Shown here piece after piece: positions 8,561-17,481 of a stretch of 64,000 nucleotides of DNA (the first letter of the stretch is position 1; each line of letters starts with the position of its first letter). Both the position numbers and the translations under genes were made by a program. The notes under the pieces were generated by a model. The model was not told the origin of the DNA and made no database searches. It saw nothing but the letters and a program-made list of their open reading frames with translations. This DNA is from G963677485 sp942492855 (GTDB lineage: Bacteria; Armatimonadota; HRBIN16): positions 1,922,001-1,986,000 of the forward strand of contig OW818647.1 in NCBI GenBank assembly GCA_942492855.1, given 5' to 3'.

Positions 8561-8584
8561 GGGGCAGCCCCCTGTGGCTGCCCC
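8561..8584 (+). repeat. R6-type hairpin after cobO
   Basis: GGGGCAGCC (8561-8569) pairs with GGCTGCCCC (8576-8584). There is no T-tract, so it is a repeat hairpin with at most weak terminator activity. Confidence 0.6.
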
Positions 8585-8746
8585 TTCTGGCACCGATTGT
8601 GGCTGCCCTCATTCCCGCAGCCCACCATTGCGATCGGTCCTATCCGTCCAATCCGTCCGATACCCGCCTCCCTCAGACGCCGGAAGACCGCCCCGGTTAG
8701 GAGAAAACCGGCGCGGACATAGGCACGAAGGCCAGAGGCAGAAAAG

Positions 8747-8777
8747 CAGAAGGGCCACGCTTAGCGTGGCCCTTCTG
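8747..8777 (-). terminator. Terminator of the PEP-CTERM gene
   Basis: A 14-bp perfect stem (8747-8760 with 8764-8777, AGAAGGGCCACGC core) with a 3-base loop. Read on the minus strand it is followed by GCTTTTC, so it ends the gene at 8804; it may also stop plus-strand transcripts. Confidence 0.8.
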
Positions 8778-8803
8778 GTGCAAAGGGATGAAACAAGAAT
8801 AGC

Positions 8804-9547
8804 TTAAGCCTTGCGGCGGCGAGCGAAGCCGACTAGACCGACTAAACCGGTGGCTAGTGCGACCATTGAACCTGGCTCTGGAACAGCATTAATGTCAACC
8901 GTGTAAGTACCAGGGCGGACAGTATTGTATGTGTTCGTTGTGCCATTCCATGCAAGATAGTTGAAAACGGTGGTGTCCTGAGTGCCAGTGCCAACGTCAA
9001 TCAACGATATCTTGGTGCTCTCACCGGCGGCAAGAGTGCTGTTTAACTTCAAGTTCAGAACTTTGAAGTTTTTCCAAACATCCGGTGTTGGTTCGTAGGT
9101 CGGATGTATTGGATACTCGTTACCTTCATTGTCGAGGGCGGTAAGACCGTATGGATTCTGTTCTTCAGTAACCGATGTGCCCCAGGCCACACGGTATGCA
9201 GAAGAATATCCAGTCTCATTGGCGACCTGAACAGGCTTCTGTTTTACGTCTGTACTAGCACTGTCAGCTGGTTTCAGAAAAATCGCTGATTTCGCTAATG
9301 TGTCCTGATAGCCCAGCTTGTCGCCAAGTGCCCAGCGAAGCTCTAACAGGTTCACTGGTTTGTCGGAGCTGATCCACACAGAAAGGTTAATTGCAGTTCC
9401 TGGAACGTAGTTAATTGAGGTGATAGGGGTGCCTGTGGCATCGCTGGCTAAAGCGAGCCAAACATCATAAGATGCCGCAGCGTTAGACGCTACTGAGAAG
9501 AGAGCGCCTAGAGCCACTAGGCCAGTTAGTAAACCGGCTTTTTTCAT
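8804..9547 (-). CDS. PEP-CTERM sorting-domain protein
   Basis: A 247-residue exported protein. The ATG at 9547 opens a typical signal peptide (MKKAGLLTGLVALGALFSVA, cut near SNAAA); AGGAGG lies 13 bases upstream, rather far, but no other in-frame start fits. The mature part is a beta-rich domain resembling cohesin-like or other secreted sandwich domains. The C-terminus VPEPGSMVALATGLVGLVGF followed by ARRRKA is a complete PEP-CTERM signal: the PEP motif, a membrane segment and a basic tail, recognised by an exosortase that attaches the protein to the envelope or polysaccharide matrix. No exosortase gene lies in the window. It stands alone between cobO and the phosphatase and has its own terminator. 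Confidence 0.9.
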   Translation of the reverse strand: MKKAGLLTGLVALGALFSVASNAAASYDVWLALASDATGTPITSINYVPGTAINLSVWISSDKPVNLLELRWALGDKLGYQDTLAKSAIFLKPADSASTDVKQKPVQVANETGYSSAYRVAWGTSVTEEQNPYGLTALDNEGNEYPIHPTYEPTPDVWKNFKVLNLKLNSTLAAGESTKISLIDVGTGTQDTTVFNYLAWNGTTNTYNTVRPGTYTVDINAVPEPGSMVALATGLVGLVGFARRRKA

Positions 9548-9908
9548 TGTGTTGCACGTGCCTCCTGTTAAGGTGGTTGTGGAGATGATAGTCAAGGGAG
9601 CGACCCTTGACTGAAACACGACGGCATTATTCGGCCGTCTTGGGCCAAGTAGCCTAAGCCACCCGACGTAATGCGAATACGTTTTCTTGCTATACACTCA
9701 ATAGCAATAGGCATTCGACCCGTATAGTGAAGCTGACAGCAACCTATAATAGCTAGATAAACAGGTCTACGCTTATCTAAAGTTTAGCATTCGCATACGA
9801 GCATGTCAATATATTACCGCATCAATTCGGCAATTTGTTCATTATTTTTCAGATTATTCCATAATGTATTGATAACAGGGAACAAATCTTGGAAGCTGGG
9901 TGATATTA
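9548..9908. other. Divergent intergenic region
   Basis: Separates the PEP-CTERM gene from the histidine phosphatase. It should contain both promoters, is AT-rich from 9680 to 9890, and shows no gene. A sigma-54 site, sometimes found before PEP-CTERM genes, was looked for and not seen clearly. Confidence 0.4.
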
Positions 9909-10556
9909 ATGCCGAAACCGAAACTTCGTATCGTGGTGGTCCGTCACGGAGAAACCGATTGGAACAAAAAGAGGGTGTTTCAAGGCCAAACGGATACCCC
10001 ACTCAATCACGCCGGTATCGCCCAAGCCATCGCGGCGCAAGGGGCTCTTTCGTCCCTGCAGTTAACGGCTGCGTACAGCAGCGATCTGTCACGTGCCAGG
10101 CATACCGCAGATATCATTGCCCAACCGCATGGTCTGGATGTACAGACGGATGTCCGGCTTCGGGAGATGGGGTTCGGCGTTTTTGAGGGACTATCCCATG
10201 AGCAATTGATGAACTCAGAATGGGCTGATCATTTCGTGAAATATAAACAGGACCCCTTCCACAACCGTCCTCCAGAGGGTGAACCGCTTGACGAGGTGCT
10301 GAAGCGCGTCTCTGCCTTTTACGCCGACCTCTGCGCGAAACATGATGTGGGTGAAACAGTTCTGGTGGCCGCGCATGGCGGAAGTTGCCGAATGTTGGTA
10401 TGTGCCGCACTAGGGGCTGATGCTGAGCTCAACCGTCACATCCGGCTGGATAACTGCAGCATCAGCGAGCTTGAGTATTCCGATGGCTTCACCATGGTCA
10501 CCAGATTGAATGATACCCACCATTTTACCGCTGGCGGCATTGAGCCTGTGCTGTAA
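9909..10556 (+). CDS. Histidine phosphatase family protein (phosphoglycerate mutase-like)
   Basis: A 215-residue cytoplasmic protein (a GTG three codons upstream at 9900, with TGGAAGC before it, is an equally possible start). The branch-1 histidine phosphatase signature RHGETDWN places the phosphoacceptor at His13; LSRARHTADI, EMGFGVFEGL and the second catalytic histidine in VAAHGGSCRML (His156) follow in the right order. The family includes cofactor-dependent phosphoglycerate mutases and alpha-ribazole phosphatase (CobC), both possible. The nearby riboswitch-controlled cobO makes CobC attractive, but this gene is not under the riboswitch and is separated by an opposing gene, so the substrate stays open. 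Confidence 0.88.
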   Translation: MPKPKLRIVVVRHGETDWNKKRVFQGQTDTPLNHAGIAQAIAAQGALSSLQLTAAYSSDLSRARHTADIIAQPHGLDVQTDVRLREMGFGVFEGLSHEQLMNSEWADHFVKYKQDPFHNRPPEGEPLDEVLKRVSAFYADLCAKHDVGETVLVAAHGGSCRMLVCAALGADAELNRHIRLDNCSISELEYSDGFTMVTRLNDTHHFTAGGIEPVL

Positions 10557-10559
10557 GGG

Positions 10560-10685
10560 CCAACTATCAATTGTCAGTTGTCAGTTGTCAATTGTCAGTT
10601 GGTACTGTAAGACCACCCCGGACATAGCCAATCGACTGTGTCCGGGGCGGCTGTCAATTGTCAACTATCAATTGTCAACTGTCAT
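10560..10685. repeat. Nested palindrome of TCAATTGTCA words around an R3 fragment
   Basis: Repeated heptads (CAATTGTCAGTTGTCA) at 10567-10602 are mirrored by CAATTGTCAACTATCAATTG at 10654-10673; between them the pair CACCCCGGACATAG/TGTGTCCGGGGCGG forms an inner stem. It lies between two convergent genes and may act as a two-way terminator. Confidence 0.65.
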
Positions 10686-10689
10686 AGGG

Positions 10690-13650
10690 CTACTTCACGA
10701 AATACAGCCAGCGGCGGCTGTACTTGGCGTCCATCTTCACAGTAACCACGCTGCCCTTGCGGCTGTAGGCGATCTCATCGCCTTTGCTGCCAGGCTGCGC
10801 GCCCTGAGCGTAGAGCTTGGCCCCCTCTGGCACCAGCGAGGCCGGTATTGTAGCCGTCGCCCCCTCGGCTGCCTGGATGCGCAGCATGCTTACGGCACCC
10901 GATGGCACCTTGCGCTCCTTGGACACCATCGTGAACGCGATCTGCTCCACCGGTTTATCGGTCAGCTTCCATTTGCGTCCATCGATGCTCAGCTCGTTGA
11001 TCATGCCAGCCGAGATGGCCACCAACTGACCGTCCTGCCCCAGCTTGAAGCATAGACCGTCGCTGACCGTGCCGTTGATCACATGACCGTCCACATGATA
11101 GTCCTTGAACTTCATCTGGGCGGAGGGCATGTCCAGCCCCTTCATTATCTCGGCATCCTTCTTGGCGTCGCGCGCGAAGTTGGCATCCCAGTCTTCCACC
11201 AGGTCCTTCAGGTGCGGCACGATCATCACCGCGCCGTTCGGGAAGCGGTTGGCGAAGTATTCGCTGTTCCTGCTCACGTATTCCGGGTTGTCATTGATCC
11301 CGGCATATTTGCCCGTTGAGGGGTAGGCGTTGATCCGGTTGAGCACATCAAACCAGACGCGGGTTTCGTAGCCCAGACTGGCGGCCTGGTCGTCTCGAGG
11401 GCGGAAGCCCAGGAAGATCGCCATCCCACCGTTCTTGCCCGCCTTGTATGTTCCGATGGTTTTGCCCATCAGCTTGGCCACCACCTGGGTTCCGGTCCGA
11501 GGGGCCACGCTGTAGATGCGGTCCACCACTTTGTCGGTCAGGATGGTCATCTCGGGCAGCCCGGCGAGGGTGCCCTCGAAGCTGACGCGCCGTCCGCAGG
11601 CGATGTCGCCCAGAACGGTCTTCTCGTCGACCGTCACGCCAAACAGGCTTTGCCAGTATGGCAGTGCCGATTCGCCTTCGGCGGTGAGCACCGGGATCGG
11701 GCCGCTCCAAACCAGCTTGCCGCCGGTATCCACGAAGCGGGACATCTGCTGAAGCAGCTTTTTACTGGGGAATGGCTCGAAATGCACGCAGAGGGTGGTG
11801 TATTTGTAGCCGCGGAGCTCCACTGTGCCCGCCGTCCATTTGGCCAGCTCAAGCAGCTTCTGCTGGGTGATGTAGTTGGTATAGGCATACTGGGTCATCC
11901 AACTGCCATACCGCTCATCCCAGGCGTGCAGGTCGATGGGATACAGGGTCAGCACGTCGATCTTCCGGTGCTGCATATCTTGAATGGAGCCGTAAAGCGA
12001 ATGCCCCGTGGCACCGACGGCATCCGCCAGCATTGACCGGCGCTGATGAACCCCACCGGGCATACCCCAGTGAGCGGCGTAGGCGCAGGAGACGTCGTTG
12101 ATGCTTCCGATGGAGCACGCCAGCGACAGCCCCCAGTAGTTTCGATCGAGGAACCCGCACTCCGCGGTGTCGTTGCCGTTGCCGGTCAGATAATCGCCCC
12201 ACTTGAAGTAGTCGGCGCACGCCGCGGCGGCTTGATGCACCGTGCAGCTCCAGGTGAAGCTGTCGGTATATTCATACAGGGTGCCCTTGTTGGCCACGTA
12301 GTCAATGGTGGGGCTCTCCGCCCAGGTGGCATGCGCCCTGGATTCCAGGGTGTGGCCCATCTTTTCCTCGGCGTAGTGTTTGGCCGCGGCGAAGATATCG
12401 GTCACCTGGTCCTGCAGAAGTTTGAAGTAGCGCGACCGGAATAACGCCGTCTCCGCCACGCCAGCGGCGGACTGTTCAAAGACGTGGCCGTCGGTGTCCT
12501 TCGCCCAGGTGCCGACCGACATGTCGTGCTGACCAGAGGCCATGTAGACCATCATCTTTTCCATGTCGCGGTATTGGTCGCCATACAGCTGCGCATATTT
12601 GGCGGACATGTTATCGGTGAGGTATCTTAGCGCGAACTCGCCGTTGTCATGGTGCGCAAAATACGACCAGTCCTGCTGGATGTGCATCTCGTCGCTGTAT
12701 AGCGCGTTCAGTTTCACACCGGCGGCGGCGTATTTATCGATGATCTGCTTCATGAACTTCAGCGCCTCGGGGCTGAAGTAGTCCATTTCGGGTGTTTTGT
12801 AGCGCTGGATCACCATCACGCGGTTGTAGTCTTTGAGGTCGGTGCGGCCTGTGCCGGAGACGACGATGCGCTGCACGGGGATTCCCGCCCCCTGCTTGGT
12901 CACGCCAGCGGATTCATCTACTTTGCAGGTCTCGGTGATGTCGATGATCTCGTCCGGGTTGACGGCTTGATGCCCCGCCTTGTCGGTTTCGCGGAAAGCC
13001 AGCACCCGGACGCCATCTGGCACGATGTCGATGATACCTTTGTTATTGGTCCACTCCTTCTGACGCCAGAAGGCCACGGTGTAGTTGCCCGTGGAGGGGT
13101 CGCGGCTGCCCTCGCGGTAGTGAACCCACTTGCCGCTCTGGCCGGTCTTCTCGGCAAACACCACACCCAGCTCCAGCGGGCTGATCACGCTGAGTTCAAG
13201 CCCCAACCCGTAGTTCTGGGCGAAGGCACCGATCTTGGCGATTCGGGTGATGAACTCATCGCTGTCCGAGGTGTATTTTCGCGGGGCGTGTTGCCCAGGC
13301 CGGTATTGTTCGAAGAAGTGGTCGTAGGCGACGATGAGGGTGCGACAGCCTCTCTGCTGCGCTTCTTCGCAGATTTGGCGCAGGCTGCGGTCGTATTTGT
13401 TGAAAGTGGTTGAGAGGTCAACGACCGTATCGGGGTCTTGCAGAGCATCAAGGTCTGCATCTCGCACCAGGATGATACCGGCCCTTGGCAGCTCAAATGC
13501 GTAGGCACCCGGGTAGCTGATCAGCTCACCCTTGTACAAGTTCTCAGGCACACCGCCTTCCGCGGCGCGCGCCGGTTTGCTGATGGCGACAGATATCGCC
13601 ATGATTAACAGCAGTGTGATCATACAGATTATCGGACAGACTGGTTGCAT
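10690..13650 (-). CDS. Large secreted protein, putative glycoside hydrolase of unknown family
   Basis: A 986-residue protein starting at the ATG at 13650 (GAGGGGG about ten bases upstream). Signal peptide at about residues 8-31, ending ARAAEGG. The central part has TIM-barrel features: CRTLIVAYDHFFEQY, then LNALYSDEMHIQQDW with an acidic pair well placed for catalysis, and many aromatic residues (WGLSLACSIGSINDVSCAYA). Around residues 590-760 the text TLCVHFEPFPSKKLLQQM, GGKLVWSGPIPVL and MAIFLGFRPRDDQ resembles the glutamine-amidotransferase-like domain that follows the barrel in GH42 and other large glycosidases. The C-terminus is a beta domain ending WLYFVK. I cannot name the family; rhamnosidase-like proteins with this outline exist. 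Monocistronic, minus strand. Confidence 0.65.
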   Translation of the reverse strand: MQPVCPIICMITLLLIMAISVAISKPARAAEGGVPENLYKGELISYPGAYAFELPRAGIILVRDADLDALQDPDTVVDLSTTFNKYDRSLRQICEEAQQRGCRTLIVAYDHFFEQYRPGQHAPRKYTSDSDEFITRIAKIGAFAQNYGLGLELSVISPLELGVVFAEKTGQSGKWVHYREGSRDPSTGNYTVAFWRQKEWTNNKGIIDIVPDGVRVLAFRETDKAGHQAVNPDEIIDITETCKVDESAGVTKQGAGIPVQRIVVSGTGRTDLKDYNRVMVIQRYKTPEMDYFSPEALKFMKQIIDKYAAAGVKLNALYSDEMHIQQDWSYFAHHDNGEFALRYLTDNMSAKYAQLYGDQYRDMEKMMVYMASGQHDMSVGTWAKDTDGHVFEQSAAGVAETALFRSRYFKLLQDQVTDIFAAAKHYAEEKMGHTLESRAHATWAESPTIDYVANKGTLYEYTDSFTWSCTVHQAAAACADYFKWGDYLTGNGNDTAECGFLDRNYWGLSLACSIGSINDVSCAYAAHWGMPGGVHQRRSMLADAVGATGHSLYGSIQDMQHRKIDVLTLYPIDLHAWDERYGSWMTQYAYTNYITQQKLLELAKWTAGTVELRGYKYTTLCVHFEPFPSKKLLQQMSRFVDTGGKLVWSGPIPVLTAEGESALPYWQSLFGVTVDEKTVLGDIACGRRVSFEGTLAGLPEMTILTDKVVDRIYSVAPRTGTQVVAKLMGKTIGTYKAGKNGGMAIFLGFRPRDDQAASLGYETRVWFDVLNRINAYPSTGKYAGINDNPEYVSRNSEYFANRFPNGAVMIVPHLKDLVEDWDANFARDAKKDAEIMKGLDMPSAQMKFKDYHVDGHVINGTVSDGLCFKLGQDGQLVAISAGMINELSIDGRKWKLTDKPVEQIAFTMVSKERKVPSGAVSMLRIQAAEGATATIPASLVPEGAKLYAQGAQPGSKGDEIAYSRKGSVVTVKMDAKYSRRWLYFVK

Positions 13651-13749
13651 GGATGGGCATCCCCCTCGTTTCACGTCCGAAATGGGCGTGTTGTTGTGGT
13701 TAGTGTTCCCTATGAGTGGGGGTGTTTCCTGCATGGATTGGGGGATGGG

Positions 13750-13845
13750 TAGGGGCGATTCGCGAATCGCCCTTCTTGCGAACGTCGCACAGCCCCCGTG
13801 GTTGCCCGGACTGTCTGAACCACGGATTACACGGATAGGAAGGGC
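13750..13845. repeat. Palindrome plus R5 repeat, copy 1 of a direct duplication
   Basis: Begins with the perfect 20-bp palindrome GGGCGATTCGCGAATCGCCC (13753-13772) and ends with CTGAACCACGGATTACACGG. The whole stretch recurs, about 85-90% alike, at 13989-14085. Confidence 0.8.
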
Positions 13846-13877
13846 TGCGATTTAACGCAAAGGCGCAGGGGGTATTT

Positions 13878-13953
13878 GACCGCGCCGGTTTCTCGGTACG
13901 CTTGCGGTGACAGTGCAGCCCTCCTCCGGCGCGGTCTGGCGGATAGCCGAACC
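13878..13953 (+). repeat. R2 repeat
   Basis: GACCGCGCCGG opens and CCGGCGCGGTC closes an inverted repeat around a variable centre, followed by TGGCGGATAGCCGAACC. Same layout at 14206, 23897, 33142 and, reversed, 53751. Confidence 0.85.
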
Positions 13954-13988
13954 AGTCTGATGGGCTGGTGGATCACCTGAACGCGTAC

Positions 13989-14085
13989 TAGGGGCGATTC
14001 GCGAATCGCCCTTCTTGTGAACGCCGTACAGCCCCCATGTTTGCCCGGAATTTCTGAACCACGGATTACACGGATTACACGGATG
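13989..14085. repeat. Palindrome plus R5 repeat, copy 2
   Basis: Contains the identical 20-bp palindrome at 13992-14011 and an extended ACGGATTACACGGATTACAC run; see the copy at 13750. Confidence 0.8.
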
Positions 14086-14205
14086 GATTCGGATGGGAGG
14101 GGAGATGCCAATCAGGCGATTGGCGTTCCCAGGTTGATGGAACTACACCACCCCGGTGTGGAGAACCAATCCTCAGACCGCGCAGATGCCACTGATCAGG
14201 TATTT

Positions 14206-14282
14206 GACCGCGCCGGTTTCTCGGTACGCTTACGCTGGCTGTGCAGCCCGTCTCCGGCGCGGTCTGGCGGATAGCCGAACCC
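14206..14282 (+). repeat. R2 repeat
   Basis: Second nearby copy; it shares TATTTGACCGCGCCGGTTTC with the one at 13878. Confidence 0.85.
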
Positions 14283-14330
14283 GTCGACACGGCGCCGGTC
14301 AGCCCATATCGAAGCAGGTCATCCAACGCT

Positions 14331-14610
14331 GCCGCGGGTTTAGTCACCCCACGGGACTGCGTCCCGTAAACGGGGTTCCCTCACCGCGCGTCTACGCAGT
14401 CGCAGCCCGCAAGCGGGCGCAGGAGACTCTCCGCCAGCGCCCGCAGGAGCGAAGCGACGCGGGCAGCCATTTGATCAGCGACGGGTGATGGAGCCCCCTG
14501 GGGCGATGGAATCCGTCGACACGGCGCCGGTCAGCCCGTATCGCAGGCTATCCGCCCACGCTGCCGGCGTCGCTTCGCTCCGGTCGGCGCCGGTCTGGTG
14601 GATGGCCGAA
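14331..14610 (+). repeat. R1 repeat
   Basis: Starts GCCGCGGGTTTAGTCACCCC and runs through the R1 hairpins GGGACTGCGTCCC, GCCCGCAAGCGGGC, GAGCGAAGCGAC and GAGCCCCCTGGGGC, then the start of a second unit. Confidence 0.85.
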
Positions 14611-14665
14611 CCCATCGGTCATACGAATGAACCTGACCAGATTGGCGCAACACAGAGACCTCAAA

Positions 14666-16015
14666 TCACCGCCCGCGCACCAGCAGAGCCCAGTCACTAC
14701 TATCAGGCGCGGTGAACCTGGCATCCTGAGCTGCTGCCACTTTAAATGGACGGCCGAATTGGCCAGTCAAAGGGCTGTACCATCGGGCCGTCAGGCTGCC
14801 TTTCATCGCCGTCAGGTTCAAGGTTGCCTCCCCGCCTTTGGGCAAATAGGCAAACAGAACCTTCGTGTTGGCCATGGCAAACGCCAAGCCAGACTTGACC
14901 AGTGCGTCGTCTGGCGGCATCTCCCAGGGCTTGATCTGCTTCATGAACCGCGCGATGTAGTCAAACTGCTTGTGCAGGGTGGCGCGCTTATCGGGGGTTT
15001 GTTCTGCACGAAACTCCATGCTGTCATCCATATAACTGAAGTGACCGCCGCTGGCGAGTGCCGACCACGCCGCCTTGCGCACCTCATCATCATTCGCGTT
15101 GATCTCCCAGTCGGTGTCGAAATGGAGCGGCTTGTTCAGTGGGCGCATCGCCATCAATTTGTTGTGTATCGTGGCGGGGTCCCACTGCTGCATCACATAG
15201 CTGTGGCTGGGATAGTCACGGCGAATGGTCATATGCTGCCGTGGCAAAGTGCGTTCATGCAGCTTGATGTCATCGCACAAAGCCAGTTCCCACGCCTCGC
15301 TGTAGTAGTTCTCATTGGCGATCTCGAAATACACATTGTCGAAGCCGTTGACAGTGTCGACCACCTTGTGGATATATGCTTCTTGATACTTAAGAGCCTT
15401 GGGGTTGCCGAGGGAGCAGAACCCCTTCTCACCATCGGTGCCTGTGCCTGTGTTGCGAGGGTCACCATCTACACCGTTCAAGTTATTGCCGCGGTTGAAG
15501 GCATGCAGCTTCCATAGGTAATCATGCTTGATCATCCACGCGTCCATCATGATAAGTTGCAGATAGATACCACGCGAGCGAGCGGCTTGGCACATATCTT
15601 TCAGACGCGTGAAAAAGGCGGGGTTAAACTTGTCGAGGTTATATTTTGGCTTGCCGTCATTGGCCAGTTCTGATCCCTCCCGTAAATACGGCTCCACATG
15701 GGGTCTTTCGCCTGGTGGGTCGGGAGGAAACTGCTCGCAGCCCCACCACAGCCAGACCCTGGCCTGGTTGAGACCGCGCTTCTTGAGCGATTCGAACATT
15801 CTGGTGTAGTCTGAATCGACATCGCTGAAGGTGCCCCAGGTATAGTCTCCCAACAACAAGACCGGCTTCCCCTTGGCGTCTTCAAAATAGTGAGGATATT
15901 TCCCAGAAATGGAGAGTGCAGGCGCTGCATTTTTCGCCGCCTGACTGCCCAACGCGGGCAGAAACACGAGTAACGCCGTGAGCAAGCTCGTGAATATGAT
16001 AGCAACTCTACACAT
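14666..16015 (-). CDS. Secreted DUF4038-like glycoside hydrolase (GH-A type barrel)
   Basis: A 449-residue protein, third in an operon. AAGGGAG precedes the ATG at 16015. Signal peptide about residues 4-26 (ending SQAA). ISGKYPHYFEDAKGKPVLLL and GDYTWG begin the barrel in the style of the apiosidase-like DUF4038 family; VYFEIANENYYSE carries the Asn234-Glu235 pair expected for the acid/base on strand 4 of clan GH-A. The last ~90 residues (KVLFAYLPKGGEATLNL, ARWYSPLTGQF, SSDWALLVRGR) match the small beta domain called 'putative collagen-binding domain' that usually follows DUF4038. Substrate unknown; relatives act on plant cell-wall side chains. Thirty-seven bases separate it from the upstream GH5-like gene. 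Confidence 0.8.
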   Translation of the reverse strand: MCRVAIIFTSLLTALLVFLPALGSQAAKNAAPALSISGKYPHYFEDAKGKPVLLLGDYTWGTFSDVDSDYTRMFESLKKRGLNQARVWLWWGCEQFPPDPPGERPHVEPYLREGSELANDGKPKYNLDKFNPAFFTRLKDMCQAARSRGIYLQLIMMDAWMIKHDYLWKLHAFNRGNNLNGVDGDPRNTGTGTDGEKGFCSLGNPKALKYQEAYIHKVVDTVNGFDNVYFEIANENYYSEAWELALCDDIKLHERTLPRQHMTIRRDYPSHSYVMQQWDPATIHNKLMAMRPLNKPLHFDTDWEINANDDEVRKAAWSALASGGHFSYMDDSMEFRAEQTPDKRATLHKQFDYIARFMKQIKPWEMPPDDALVKSGLAFAMANTKVLFAYLPKGGEATLNLTAMKGSLTARWYSPLTGQFGRPFKVAAAQDARFTAPDSSDWALLVRGR

Positions 16016-16052
16016 AGTCTGTATCTCCCTTGTTTTATTCGGCCTGTGGCCC

Positions 16053-17477
16053 TTACAGCCTTGAGATTTGTATCCAGTCTAACTTCAATGGTACCGTGCC
16101 TGGCCAGGAAATCCGCACATCCAGCGGCGATCCTTTGGCCGTGCAGGTGACCGCGAACTCGCGCCACTGACCAGGCTTCGCCAGCTCTGAGCCTTTGATT
16201 TTCTTTGAAGCCAGCAGTTTGCCATCTGACACGACGCTGATAGTGGCGGCTTCGGTGTCCCCGCTGCTTTCAGCGAGGGCTTGAAGCCGGCAACTGATCC
16301 GGTGGCGTCCAATGGCGACGGGTTTTACGGCCAGTCCAGAGCACAGCTCACCAGCCTTGTCTTCGCCTGATGAGACCATCCAAGCCGTGCCGTCACGGCG
16401 TCCGGTGGTATGGCTCATCTGTTCGGAGTATTCGGCCTGATAGCGCAGAGTGCCTGGGTTCAAGCCACCGAGTTGATCCTTCATGTTTACAGCGACCTCG
16501 AGTTCAAGCTTGTCTAACTGAGCGAATAGTCGTCCGTCGGTGTCAGACATCAGGAAAGAGCGGTGTGGCTTTTCATTGGTATTGGACCGAATGCTGCCAT
16601 TATGCAGGCACCATCCCGCCGCCCCAGCCAGCTTGCCGCCCTCGGCGTCACGGTAGTAGTCATCGATGTCGGGTGTGTAGTTACCGTATCCCTGCCGGAA
16701 GGGCTCCTGCAGATGCACGGGAACGCGTCGGCCAAGCTGCTTCATCCAGCCGATGAACTTGACGACCTCGCCCAGAGTGCGTGCGGAATCCCCTCGGCCT
16801 CGCCCAAGATGCGGCGCGATGAAGTCACACTGACCTGTGGTCAGGTATTCGTTGAGGTCTTTGCTCGAAGTCGGTACTCCGGAGGCGGTGCAGATGCGCT
16901 TTGGGTCAATCGCCTTCACCGCTGTGATGAGATCGCCCATATCCTTGTAGCTTACGAATCGGGCGTCGCCCACATCGCGCTCATTCCCCACATCGAAGTA
17001 GACATTGCGGTACCCCTTCAACTCGGTGGCCAGCGTTCTGGCACAGGCAATGTGTTCACTCTGGTTGCTAGGGGCAGGATGCGGACCGCGGTGCATGGTG
17101 ACATCCACTATGATATTACGCCGGTCGCACTCACGGATGACGGTCTTTAGCCGCGCCATGAAAGGCTCCCGAACGCTGCCGTCAGGGTTGACGACGGCAT
17201 AATTCTGATCGTTGATGTTCCACATCGTCCACACGCGAATCCAGTTAATACCATAACGCGTCATATCATCCAGGTCACGGGTCAGGAATTCCGGTGTGCT
17301 GATGGAGGTTGCCGCATAGTAGCTGATGCCGTTGAGGAATACCGGCCTGCCGTCTATGCAGAAATTCGCGCCGTCTTTTGATATCCCCAGCGTGGCGGCT
17401 TGCATCGGCAATGCCACAGTCACCAGCAAGATGGCGGACAGTGCAATTCTCACGTGCGTACTCCTCGTAAAACTCAT
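16053..17477 (-). CDS. Secreted GH5-like hydrolase with C-terminal beta-sandwich
   Basis: A 474-residue protein. Its ATG at 17477 is preceded by an in-frame GTG, and both lie within five bases of the upstream gene's TAA, so translation is probably coupled; no separate ribosome site is seen. Signal peptide to about residue 28 (ALPMQAA). Barrel: FLNGISYYAA, GINWIRVWTMWN, IIVDVTMHRG, then VYFDVGNERDVGD with the acid/base candidate at Asn165-Glu166 and PVHLQEPFRQG with a nucleophile candidate at Glu258, as in clan GH-A (GH5/GH2-like). From about residue 345 a jelly-roll-like domain follows (RYQAEYSEQM, LDVRISWPGTVPLKLDWIQI), probably carbohydrate-binding. Middle gene of the operon 19677-14666. 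Confidence 0.8.
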   Translation of the reverse strand: MSFTRSTHVRIALSAILLVTVALPMQAATLGISKDGANFCIDGRPVFLNGISYYAATSISTPEFLTRDLDDMTRYGINWIRVWTMWNINDQNYAVVNPDGSVREPFMARLKTVIRECDRRNIIVDVTMHRGPHPAPSNQSEHIACARTLATELKGYRNVYFDVGNERDVGDARFVSYKDMGDLITAVKAIDPKRICTASGVPTSSKDLNEYLTTGQCDFIAPHLGRGRGDSARTLGEVVKFIGWMKQLGRRVPVHLQEPFRQGYGNYTPDIDDYYRDAEGGKLAGAAGWCLHNGSIRSNTNEKPHRSFLMSDTDGRLFAQLDKLELEVAVNMKDQLGGLNPGTLRYQAEYSEQMSHTTGRRDGTAWMVSSGEDKAGELCSGLAVKPVAIGRHRISCRLQALAESSGDTEAATISVVSDGKLLASKKIKGSELAKPGQWREFAVTCTAKGSPLDVRISWPGTVPLKLDWIQISRL

Positions 17478-17481
17478 CACA

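Larger units (their letters stand above)
13651..14665. other. One-kilobase repeat block, no gene
   Basis: Between two minus-strand genes, filled by R1, R2, R5 and palindromic repeats listed separately. Open frames here run through the repeats in several registers and have no start signals. Confidence 0.7.

Noticed and set aside
9548..9800. Sigma-54 promoter before the PEP-CTERM gene
   Set aside because: No TGGCAC-N5-TTGC pair with correct spacing could be found.
14017..14715. Several open frames through the R1/R2 block
   Set aside because: They are created by stop-poor GC-rich repeat DNA and appear in all copies in different frames.
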